Part shown: piece by piece, positions 21,976 through 32,100 of the stretch
Position numbering within the stretch: position 1 is the first letter of the stretch
Layout of the letters: every line of letters starts with the position of its first letter
NCBI RefSeq assembly: GCF_003171515.1
Contig: NC_089391.1
Coordinates: 434,001 to 498,000 of the forward strand
Direction: 5' to 3'
Source of the DNA: Pyrenophora tritici-repentis
Lineage: Eukaryota; Ascomycota; Dothideomycetes; Pleosporales; Pleosporaceae
DNA length: 64,000 nt
Position numbers and translations under genes: made by a program
The notes under the pieces: generated by a model
Told to the model about the DNA's origin: nothing
What the model saw: the letters and a program-made list of their open reading frames with translations, nothing else
Database searches by the model: none

Positions 21976-22923
21976 ATGTTTATCAAAGTAAAGGAACGCT
22001 GCTCCAAGCTTAAGTCATGGACTTCAAGCAGCGATAAGCGTCTTCACTCGTCACTTGCGACTCACCAGCAGCGTGAGTACAAAACTCACCCCTCATTGCA
22101 CTTGCACTTCATTTTTAGCCCTCCAAATACTTACATATCTCTAGATCACTCTAACATGAACTCCGAACCTATCGGCGAGGCTCCTCCGGTTTACACGCCA
22201 GGACCAGTTGGGAAAGCAGCCTTTAATCAGCCATCATCAGCATCCACGACTTCAGACAACGATCTCTACGCCTTCCTCAAGACCTTTGATACTGTCTTTC
22301 TGATAGACGACTCCGGATCCATGGCTGGCCGTTCCTGGAGAGAGACGCAAGAAGCACTCGAAACCATCACCCCAATCTGCACCTCGCACGACGAAGACGG
22401 CATTGACATATACTTCCTCAACCACCCCGACTCTAGCCTCTACAAGTCCATCACACAAGCCAGCACCATCATTGAGATCTTTCAGACTGTGCGTCCCAGA
22501 GGCGCCACTCCAACCGGCCAACGCCTGAACAAGATTCTTACGCCCTATCTCCAGCGCTATGAGAAAAACGACAAGACCAAGCCCATGAACATCATCGTCA
22601 TCACCGACGGCGAGCCCTCGGACGACGTTGAATCCGCCATCATCCAGGCCGCCAGGAAGCTTGATAAGCTCGACGCACCTACGTGGCAAGTCGGCATCCA
22701 ATTCTTTCAGGTGGGCCGGGAGCCCGGTGCGCGTGAGCACCTAAAGCAGCTGGACGACGGGCTTGCTGAGTTAGCCAAGGATGACGACCTGAGGGATATT
22801 GTAGATACCGTTCCTTTCACTGGTACGGGCGATGAGAAGCTGACCGCGACTGGAATTATGAAGGTAGTTCTTGGCTCAGTAAACAGGCGGCTCGATCGAA
22901 CCTCGATGGAGTTGCATAGGTGA
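21976..22923 (+). CDS. vWA-domain protein
   Basis: A von Willebrand factor A domain starts near residue 105: FDTVFLIDDSGSM carries the MIDAS metal site D-x-S-x-S, followed by the conserved threonine in RGATPTGQ and the IIVITDGEPSD strand. Such fungal vWA proteins bind partners through a metal ion; their function is mostly unknown. The frame has 315 codons. An in-frame candidate intron, 22073-22144 (GTGAGT...CTCTAG, 72 bp), would shorten it to 291 residues and removes an unlikely HLHFIFSPPN segment. An alternative start is the ATG at 22156 (MNSEPIGEAPPVYTPGP). The C-terminus ends shortly after the domain. Confidence 0.85.
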   Translation: MFIKVKERCSKLKSWTSSSDKRLHSSLATHQQREYKTHPSLHLHFIFSPPNTYISLDHSNMNSEPIGEAPPVYTPGPVGKAAFNQPSSASTTSDNDLYAFLKTFDTVFLIDDSGSMAGRSWRETQEALETITPICTSHDEDGIDIYFLNHPDSSLYKSITQASTIIEIFQTVRPRGATPTGQRLNKILTPYLQRYEKNDKTKPMNIIVITDGEPSDDVESAIIQAARKLDKLDAPTWQVGIQFFQVGREPGAREHLKQLDDGLAELAKDDDLRDIVDTVPFTGTGDEKLTATGIMKVVLGSVNRRLDRTSMELHR

Positions 22924-23869
22924 GGAGGCCGTACGTGAGAAGGCAAATGGCTGCGTATGTAAGCTCGATTAGCACACTAATCACATATGCGGCTGTGTGA
23001 GGGCATGCTATAATGGCTGCGGCTCGAACAAGATGGGTGCAATTTGTGGCGAGTATGAGAGAAACACAAACTTGGCAAGATATGTGTCAAATTAGATGAG
23101 ATATATCATGGAATTGATAGTTGTTTATTCTGTCTCTTCTTGATGATGATGCTATCACGATATATATACTCTCGTTCAAGTAAGGCCGAAGTAGGATCGA
23201 GGCGGGTTGGCCGACATGGCTGTAATCGACACCGATACTAAAACTGCCTGCTGGATGGCCTTCTTTCTGACAGCAACACCTGCTATCTGACAATATGACA
23301 CGAACCTCATGGTGCACGAAGCTATCTCTTATTCAAACGAAGCCATCGCTTTGGAACGAAAGATGTACGTACAATGAAATAATTCAAAGTTGGTACAGTC
23401 GCAAGACAATGCCGTGAACCTAAACAGGACAACGCAGTGTAGAAGAAGATCGTTATCCCTGTGCTTTACATACAGACCTGTCAACGATTAGGCCAATCAA
23501 GCCAAGGAGGTCATCTTGAATGGATTGATAGCTATATTCGGAAAGAGTAAATTGGATGGATGAGATTGGCTCCTAAATAAGTCATGGGCTAGCCTAATAG
23601 CGTAAATGATGAGCAAGCAATAGTAGATAGTCTTAATCGGTTCAAATATCTCCTTAGCTTCGCTTGGTTAGTTGATTGATACCTTTCATTTAGCTTGATT
23701 GTTGAGAAGTCTGCAAGCTCTGCAGGTGAAACTAAAGCATCATTCCCGTCATCCCCCTTTTCGGGTAGTCGCAATAACACGGTGTATGGCTGTCTGAACC
23801 ACGATTTATGGCATAAATTTACTGTGTTGTTGCAAGTACCATCCCCGGAATTTGTTCGCTGTGCTGCCA
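22924..23869. other. Gene-free interval with a Cop1-LTR-like patch
   Basis: At about 23185-23206, GGCCGAAGTAGGATCGAGGC matches 20 bases of the Cop1 LTR; the neighbouring sequence does not. No coding region is supported. Confidence 0.45.
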
Positions 23870-24243
23870 TACAGCCGCTATTGATTGCAGCTTCACCCCT
23901 GTGTGCATCATCCAACAAAGTCGTTCGCCGTTAGGTCAACGACTAACCAAGCACGTCGGCTGTTTGAGGGCAGTCGTCTGGTGCTAAGTGATGAAGGTGG
24001 AGAAAACGTGCGTGAACTTGTTGTATTGGAGCTACGGGAGAAGGGAGAATATCTATGGTGCGCGCACGGAGCAGCTGACTAATCAGTGCCTGGCCAATCA
24101 GAGCACGGGAAGCCTGATTCACCGTGAATACTAGTGAAGGCTCTCACCGCGTCTCGACACTAAGCCATACGCGGAAGGTGAGACTGTTCAAAATCATTGC
24201 GCAGCTGCACGTGGGGGTGAAGGTGCAATCGCTAGCGGCTGTA
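23870..24243. mobile_element. MITE-A copy 3, enlarged
   Basis: Both ends match the family (TACAGCCGCTATTGATTGCA; inverted TACAGCCGCTAGCGATTGCA). At 374 bp it is about 175 bp longer than the others because of extra sequence in the middle (around 24000-24150). Confidence 0.82.
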
Positions 24244-24876
24244 CTGGAAGGTTACATATAAAATGAGAAACCCAGCACTCTGTCGCTTAGTTCTGCGCGC
24301 ATGACCGCTTGAGCAGCGTAAGCTGCTTACTAGTCAGCAACCGCGCCACTGCGGCACGGTTTCTGTCATGGTAGTCTTGCACCGAGCCGAGAGATCCTGG
24401 AAAGCGCTGACAGTCGTCATTAAGTCATGCCACGATCGGCCTCGCTGGTACTGTAATCATTCTGGACACAGGTGCAACGGATCAATCACGACGATGAAGG
24501 GTGGAAGATCAATTACCCTTTTTAGCTAGCGCCTGGCCCGGTGACGTTAGATCCACGACTCGGCCGTATAGGGACTAACGCACGCAAGCCTCAGGCTTTG
24601 ATTGGCGCGGAGAGTTTACCGACTGCTGTCAGCAGGCCTTACTGCTGACGGGGACTAGTAAGACACTTATTAGGCGAGAATAGCTTAGCATGGACGACAG
24701 GAAAGCGAAATGGCAAATGCAAGATATAGCATCGTGCGGTAAGAAGGATGATTTCTCACATAGCAATCACTGGATTGGGTCACCTCAAAATTGAATGTCA
24801 GCGGCGCAGCGTTGAATAGCTTGGCAGGCAGAACGATACTGCTCTGCTTTTCCTACCTTGGAGATCGATACTGGCA
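24244..24876. other. Gene-free interval
   Basis: No convincing gene or repeat was seen between the two MITE-A copies. Confidence 0.45.
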
Positions 24877-25073
24877 TACAGCCGCTGGCGATTACACCTT
24901 CACCCTTACGCACAGCTGCGCAATGGTTTTGAACAGTCTCGCCTTCCGTGTATGGCTTAGCACCAGACGTCTGCCCTCAGACAGCCGACGTGATTGGTCA
25001 GTCGTTGACCTAACGACAACTGATTTTGTTGGATGATGGACGCGGGGGTGAAGCTGCATTCGCTAGCAACTAT
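24877..25073. mobile_element. MITE-A copy 4
   Basis: About 197 bp, TACAGCCGCTGGCGATTACA at the left and, inverted, TATAGTTGCTAGCGAATGCA at the right. Internal GCAATGGTTTTGAACAGTCT and GTGATTGGTCAGTCGTTGAC match the other copies. Confidence 0.85.
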
Positions 25074-26117
25074 ATATGCTACTTGAAAGGAAGATTAAAC
25101 GATGACTGGGCCGGCTGAAGCACGCCGACTACTCAAGATCCATTTCCTCACTATCTTCCCTATCTGAACTGAACCGCGCCTCGCAGAAAAAGCCAGCGGA
25201 AGTTGCGACCTTATGGAGCCAACATCCAGTCTCCATGGCTGCGGCAAAAAGCGATATCCGCCTAGTTCCTCGCTGTTACATCCGCACTCGCCAAAATCAC
25301 AGAAGCCGACGCAATGCGCGCCAGTTGTCGTCCCGTCAGAGATCCGGGACGTGCAGACGGGCTGCCGGAGCGGACGAGGTTTGCGAAGAGTGGATGGAAA
25401 TAGGGCTCTCAATCTCGGTCTTCTCGGGCTATCCTAGCCGGGTGTATCGGACCAGTGGGCATCAGCAGATGGTGCTAGGTAATGAGCCCATGTTCACACC
25501 TTATTCCTGGCTGCCGCTAACGAGCAACGCACCAGGTTTCTTTGTGCAGGACGTGATGTGCCCATGTCCTACAGAGATTTCATCTCCCGTCCGGTAGAAA
25601 AGATTGCAAGGCAAGCAGCGTCGATGATTGGGAGGCTGAGACGTGGGTTCATCTACGGTGTTGGGGATGCGAGTCCTGAAGATCAGAATCATCATCGCGT
25701 ATAGATTCGATCCTTGTCCGTCCATATGTCTATGGACCCTTTCAGTGGAAGGTGATGCAAGCTGCGTCTTGAGCGATTGGTCCGAGCTAAATCGACCCCT
25801 CTGTTGCCTGATTTTCCAGAAGATAGTACTCCATGGAATATTTGCATCATCAGATTTCTGATGCGGTCAAACCATCTGAGAAGAGCCAGAGCTGAGCCGC
25901 CGTATACGTGCTAGCGCAGTACTTGGCTGAGCCAACAAAATGTCGCTCCCGATCTTCATAGGGTATTGCTGACGTGCTGACGGGACAAAGGAAGTAGATT
26001 GCGGGATGTGCGTGGGTTGTAAGACAGTGCTTACCATGTGAATGAAATCTCCCAGTCAGCTGGGGTTAAGAAGGTGACAGGCCCCGCACTGTACGGTCGG
26101 TGCACGAGAATTTGGCC
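25074..26117. other. Gene-free interval, possibly a decayed gene
   Basis: The stretch 25213-25597 has overlapping open frames with some protein-like sequence (LGNEPMFTPYSWLPLTSN) but no domain I recognise and no clear splice pattern. Confidence 0.4.
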
Positions 26118-26234
26118 ATGAATAATTCTCTTCCGCTGTTCCGGCTGCCACGCGAGCTCCGCGACGAGATCTATGGATACGTGCTGCACCATGCAGAGGG
26201 ACTGCTCTACACCTGTCAGATAATAGGGGTTAGA
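26118..26234 (+). pseudogene. 5' fragment of a 2EXR/F-box-like gene, interrupted
   Basis: From ATG 26118 the peptide MNNSLPLFRLPRELRDEIYG continues YVLHHAEGLLYTC, then stops at 26232. The core LPxELRxxIYxYvL is the hallmark of a large fungal family (2EXR type) that normally runs for 200-400 residues. Similarity ends at about 26220, where repeat-rich sequence begins, so the gene was cut by transposon insertion or deletion. Its 3' part is not in the window. Confidence 0.7.
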
Positions 26235-26502
26235 TGTAAGGGGTATCCTACTTCGGCTCTAAGTGAGGGGTAAAACAAAGAACCCCTCCGAGGGGCTTAA
26301 TGCCCCTTAGTAAGGGGTGATACTCCCTTTGTAAAACCCAATGCACCGCCTCAATCCTACTTCGGCCCAACTCGGGTCCAACGACATACAGTGATCGGAA
26401 TGGTCTGGTCTGGTCTGGTCTGAGGGTACAGACCAGACCAGACCAGGTGCTTACATAAGGACCGGTCCGACCAGACCGGTCCGACCAACAAGACCGCCAA
26501 GA
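26235..26502. repeat. Hairpin-rich repeat patch with a Cop1-LTR-like segment
   Basis: 26235-26330 contains short inverted GGGG motifs (AACCCCTCCGAGGGGCTTAA). 26338-26385 is similar to the Cop1 LTR (CCGCCTCAATCCTACTTCGG). 26399-26490 contains GGTCTGGTCTGGTCTGGTCT opposite CAGACCAGACCAGACCAG, a long perfect hairpin, then a second palindrome around GGACCGGTCC. These may be the subterminal region of the hAT element that follows. Confidence 0.6.
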
Positions 26503-26559
26503 ATGAGGCTGAAGCAAAGAAGGAAGCCGAGGAAATGTGTTTTACTACTAACTGTCAAT

Positions 26560-28437
26560 CTAGTCGTCTTCGTTCTCACTATCCTCGATATCGCTGTTCC
26601 CCTCAGCTTGGGGCTTTCCATACCAGGCCCGGAGACACTCGCACGCTTCTATAATATCTGCCTTCAGCCTACCACGGCGATCGACGATAGTAAGCTTCGC
26701 GCTACTAAAAAGACGTTCGCATTCATCCGACATAGGCGAGATCGCAAACATGTCTAGAGCGAAGCGAGCGAGATCTCGTTGGGAGTCGTAGCGAGATAGC
26801 TAGTACGCAATAGCCTCATTGCAACCTGCCTCTTCGTTATGAAGCCGGTTAGTAGAGATGTATTGTTCATACAAATCAATTGTAGAAACTGGAGCGTCTA
26901 TTCGAATGCGCTTATGTTCCCGCTGGCGATCAAATGCTAGGTCAGGAGCTCTCTCCTTCCTGGCTGGTGGTGGCAGCATCTCGACAGGGTACCTTCCCTT
27001 ATACTCTGTCTCCCAGAGATGCTTCACCGCTAATTGTGCGTTTTCAAACCACCTCTTCTTCTCTTCGTCGCCCTGAAGAACCCACTCTTGCCTGAACCAT
27101 CCCCACTTGCGATATGGATTAAGGATTTGAGCCGCATAATATGCTGGTGGAAGGTCAGTATCTTTAGGGAATCGATTTTGCCAATTCAGCTGCTGATTGT
27201 TATAGTACTTAACGCACTTTAACTAAGCAGCATCAGCGCAGCCTTGAAGGTACTTCCATGTAAAGTTGTTATCGTCCTTAGTGTGGATGTCGTGGTAGTG
27301 ATCCTTCGTCTCGCTTATCTCCCGGAGAAGGCAGTCTAAAGTTGAAAACCAGTCCGCAAGTGACGTCTTCTTACCTTCAGAAAGCAAAGTTGCAGCATAG
27401 AAGTCTTTGAGAGCGAGTTCAATCTTTTTAAGCTTAAACCAGTGCTGTCTATTAAGCTTAAAGTTCGCGATCCCTACGGAGCCCTTTCTAGGTACATAAC
27501 GAGCCGAGAAGAGCTCTAAACGTTCTCGAACATTTAATGCACGTGTAATCGAATAAAACCATGAGTTCCAGCGGGTCGAGTTGTTCTGGATAAGCTCAAG
27601 CCCGTCGAATTGCGAAAGATCTCCGCCGATAATAATTGTAGCAAACTCCTCACGCCGTTGTAGAGTAAGCCTGATGTATCGCACCAGGTTGTGAAGACGA
27701 CCCAAACATCCGAACTTCTTCCAGAGCTCTTCCACCTTCGTATAGTCGCCACGTTGATGATGCTTCTCCAGCTTCGCAAGATACTTCTCACAGTTTCGCC
27801 CCATAAGGAACGCCTGGCAACAGAGGTTGATAACATGGCCTAAGCAACGCAGCCGGCGATGACGACGTTGTTTTGACTTCATCTATAGGCAGAGATCCTT
27901 AAGTATAAACTCAACAGCGGTATCATTTGCCGAGGCATTATCCAGCATAAAGTATCCAATCTGATCTCCGCTAATGTCGTATTCTTCCAGCAATTCAAGG
28001 ACCACCGATCTAAGATTCTCTCTAGTATGTTCGCCGTATATACGTCGCATACCTAAAGCGGTAACACGTCGCATGCCGGTAGTGTCAATCTACATAGCGA
28101 CGACGCCTAGGATAGCGTAAGGGTTTGGTGAAGTCCAGAGATCAAAGGAGATAGAGATCCTACTCCGTGAATAGTGTAGGTCCTCCCTAAGCTGTTGCTT
28201 CTTCGATATAAATGCATTCATTACCCAGCTTCGGATAGTCTTCGCAGCCTTCGGGAGGTGGTTGAGTAGTGCCGGATTTAAAAAGAGGAGTAGTTCACGA
28301 AAGTACTGGTTCTCTAATTGAAAGAAGGCGATATGGCAGTACACAATCCAACGAATTAGAAGCTCTTTAAACTTCTCTACTAACTCCTTCTAGAAAAAGG
28401 TGCTAGAAGCAGCCCCATCCTTTTGCCACACCTGAGA
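26560..28437 (-). pseudogene. hAT-1 transposase, RIP-like stops, 5' end missing
   Basis: One continuous reading frame covers most of an hAT transposase. Landmarks are FDLWTSPNPYAILGVVA (first catalytic Asp), YFMLDNASANDTA (second), NSTRWNSWFYSI, and ISPMSDECERLFSSAK (the C-terminal dimerisation region with the catalytic Glu). Five internal stops, at 28390, 28090, 27883, 27223 and 26800, are all TAG and all in the same frame, and I see no frameshift. The N-terminal BED finger is missing: the sequence stops at about 28437, where the end of another element begins. This is a dead copy. Confidence 0.88.
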
Positions 28438-28604
28438 TCAATCAATCAAGCAAGCTGACAGCCCCCGGCTTGATTGATTGGCTGTTTGTATGAGATTTGG
28501 CTGGATTGATTGAATTGGCTTGGCGGAAAGTTGTCAGCTTGATTGGTAGCTTGGGTGCTTGATTCCCAAATAGGAAAGTTGTATATATTTTTTGGTGTTG
28601 AGTC

Positions 28605-28892
28605 TCAGCCGTCGTCCCATGTATCTAGATCGTCGTCTTCGCCCACCCACTGGCTAAGCTCGTACAAAACGTCCATCTGCTCGTCGGTAAGCTTTGATTG
28701 GCCCATATCGTCGTTGTCGCCGCCACCAAAACCTGCCCGTCTCCATCGTCGTACTGAGTGTAGTGCTGCTAGTAGCTCAGGTGATATACAGCGTCGGCGA
28801 GGCTCTAGTAGATCTCCGAGCTCACTGAAGACGCGCTCACACTCACAGCTTGAAGCGGGTATAGAGAGTATAGTAAGCGCCATCTTACTAAG
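28605..28892 (-). pseudogene. hAT-2 transposase C-terminal fragment
   Basis: About 95 codons encode KMALTILSIPASSCECERVF, the start of the hAT dimerisation domain, followed by ISPELLAALHSVRRW. It then continues into an acidic tail and stops at 28605. The upstream part is cut exactly where the Cop2 LTR begins (28893). The AT-rich 3' side at 28440-28600 has repeated GATTGATT motifs and probably is this element's terminal region. Confidence 0.8.
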
Positions 28893-29059
28893 TGTTGGAT
28901 CGGAGGAGAGATGAGAGAGAAGGTTGTTCTATTGAGAGAGTTGCAGAGAGCGACTATATACATGAAGTAGAGTATCTGGAGCATTCCAGATCAGCAGTGT
29001 GTTACGTAGCTGTGACGATAGTAGAACATTCTAGTTGACACACCCCCTGAGGGCTGACA
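28893..29059 (-). repeat. Cop2 3' LTR
   Basis: This 167 bp LTR reads TGTTGGATCGG...GGGCTGACA on +. The adjacent CACCCCCTGAGG (29060-29071) is the polypurine tract on the minus strand. Confidence 0.92.
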
Positions 29060-29124
29060 CACCCCCTGAGGTTTCCATATTAGATGGATACCTCAAAAAC
29101 AAATTGAAAGAGATGCAGACTAAA

Positions 29125-32100
29125 CTATGGATGAGGCACAGGACATGGCACGTCCTTGACGATGAGATGACGGATGTCCTTCATGCCCAGCTGTCTGACA
29201 AAGTTCTCGTGTTTCTGACGAGGAAGTAGCTTAGTGAAGCCGTCAGCAGGCATCTCAGCAGTAGGCTTCCACTCAACAGTGATCCTTTCAGCTTCCACCT
29301 CTTGGCGGAGCCACATTTGATGAATGTCGACGTGACGAAGCTTGGTTTGAATTCGATCAGAATCGCCTTGTACGAGGCGTACAGTCTGAGCGTTGTCACA
29401 CCAGAGAGCCTTCTTGGTGTGAAGCGTGAAGCCAATGTTGCGGCAGAAGCGATCCCAGTATTGCGATTCAACGCCAGCAGCAGAGAGAGCGTAGAGCTCT
29501 GCTTCAGTAGTAGAGCGGGTTACTGATCGAAGTACGGTAGCCTTCCAGTCAACAGGCATGCCGTACAGCATAAAAACGTATCCAGCAGATGATCGACGAG
29601 TCTCTACATCGTCTCCGAATGAGGCATCAGCAGCACCGAAGAACGTAGGCAGTGTTGAGTTGATCTTTGTTGCAAACGTCTGGGTAGGCTCACCCCCTCG
29701 AGCACTGATGGCCAGATACCTAGTACCGTACAGGTATTGCCACACGTGCTTGATCTCCGAGAGGTGAACTGGTCCTGGATTGATCAGGAACCGTGAAAGG
29801 ATTGAGTGAGCGTGAGCGACGTCAGGACGCGTCATGATCTCAATGTACGCTAGGTTGCCAACAAGGCGTTGATAGGTTTTCGTAAGCAAAGGATCAGACA
29901 CTCCATCGTAGGGTAATAGCCTCGACGTAGAGGAGAGAGGCGTGGAAGGGTATCTTCCATCAGAGCGGATAAGGTCAAACTCAGTGCAGACCTTGTTGAT
30001 GAACGCATCCTGGACTAGGTAGAGCTGGCGGCTAGCAAGAACTCGCTCAACTCGAATACCGAGGAACCATTTAACGTTGCCCATTTGGCGCAGGCTATAT
30101 AGCTTAATAAGCTGTCGTTCGAGCTTCTCGAAATCTTCTTGGTAGTCGGGGTGATAGAGGATGATGATATCGTCCACGTAGAAGAACAGGATTATCCGAT
30201 CGTTCATCCAAAGGCATGGGAACCCTTGAACAGGGTGTAGCCCAAGCTTTCGCAGTGAAGCTTGGAGGTGTATAGCCCACAAGCGTGGAGCTTCCTTCAG
30301 GCCATACAGGGCGCGCAGAAGTCGAAGAATCTGGCCGTATCTATCCTGGAATCCATCCGGAGTTCGTACATGTAGAGGACGATTAAGTGTAGCGTTAAGG
30401 AACGCGTTTGGCACATCGTATTGCATTGCGTTAAGGTTGAAAGCACATGCAAGAGCCATAAGAGCTCGGAAGAGGCGAGCAGCAAGAGTAGCTGCGTACG
30501 TATCGCCGTACTGATCCTGCAGATCTCCTCGGACGACAATTCGAGCCTTGTATTTGAGAAGATATCCATCTTCATCAAATTTGTAGGTGAATACCCACAT
30601 CAAGGGTACAGCATCTGTTGTGTCTGCTGTGATGTCTGGTTTGGCAAAGGTGCCTTTCTTCCAGCAGCTGTTGAATTCTGCGTAAGCAGCAGCTTCAAAT
30701 TGCTTTCCATGAGCGTGACGTTTCAGTTCTTTCCAGTGACGTGGTGGAGGCGGAAGATCATCGCGATGAATGCGAGTAGGATCAGATCGCGTTGGTTGTG
30801 ATGCAGCTGAGATAGCATCATTTGCTTGCGCAATCGTAGCAGAAAAAGCAAAGTACTTAGAAAGGTCAGGGGCTGCCTCGATGTAGTGCGCTTGGCGACG
30901 TCGTCTGCCAGTGATGATGTTGTCCTGTGAGAGATTCGGGTCTCGTCGTTGCGGAGCATTGTTCTGATGTCGATCTGGTATGTAGATCTCAGCGTCGTCG
31001 TCGTAGTTGTTCCACCCCCCAGGTGTCCTGTGTGGAGATGAGTCCATCAAAGCAGAGGACTCCTGCAGTAGTTGTTGTTCAACTGGATCAGGAGAAGGAC
31101 TTCGATCTTGTCCTTCGAAAGCGGGTGTAGGAGATGGAGAGAGGAGTTGGCGAACAGGCTTCTGATACACTGCAATAGTGTCACTATCATACTCCTTTTC
31201 AGATACATGATCTAGTGGTAGGACAGGCGTAGTGATTGCTTCCTGTCGTTGTCGTACAGGCTGCGCCACGACAATGGTATCTCCATCGTATTCCTCCTCA
31301 GGAATGTGGACCGTCTCGATAATGCGAGGCTCCACGGGTGTTGTTGATGGCTTCTCCTTGTAAAGCTCATCAATGAAGCGTACATCTCGTACACGGATAA
31401 CTCGATTCGTGGTAGGTATCCAGACTCGATAGATGTTCGAAGCGTCGTATCCAATAAGGAATCCTTCAAAGGTGCGCTTCTCCAGTTTATCCCCTCTTAG
31501 GAGATGCTTGTCAAGTATGAATCCACGGCTTCCAATGATATGGAGTCGTGATAGATCTGGTCGAATGCCAGTGACCATCTCTTGTGGCGTACGCCATTCA
31601 AGAGCCTTTGTCGGAGTGACGTTGAGGAGTCTTACCGCAGTACAGACTAGCTCATTAGCTAGTGCCTTAGGTAGACCAGCATGGATACGGATGACTCTGG
31701 CGACTGTAACAATCACGGCTCCAGCTCTCTCCGCACCCCCCAGCTGTGCTGGAGTATCAGGTGATCTCATTTCTACCTTAATACCTGCTGATGATAGCTC
31801 TTCTTGAGCAGAGGAACCGAGGTGTGCCTCAGCTCTGCCATACCCAACGTCTCCATCCATGAAGACTATAGCTACCTGGTAGCCGTATACTCTTTCAATC
31901 TTGTTGATGAGTCGAATAATAGCAGGAACAACAGTAGCTTTGTGTCGACTCCTGAGAGTACAGATCTCATGAAATTTCGTGTACTCACACACTGCATGCA
32001 ATGCCCATACGTCACCGTTGTAACATACTGCGCCATGTTCCTGAAGTTGGATAATGTCGATTGAAATGCGATAGAAAGGTCGACAGGCTTTATCAGCGCG

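Noticed and set aside
25213..25597. Possible decayed gene (PMFTPYSWLPLTSN)
   Set aside because: No domain recognised and no consistent exon structure; left as an interval note.
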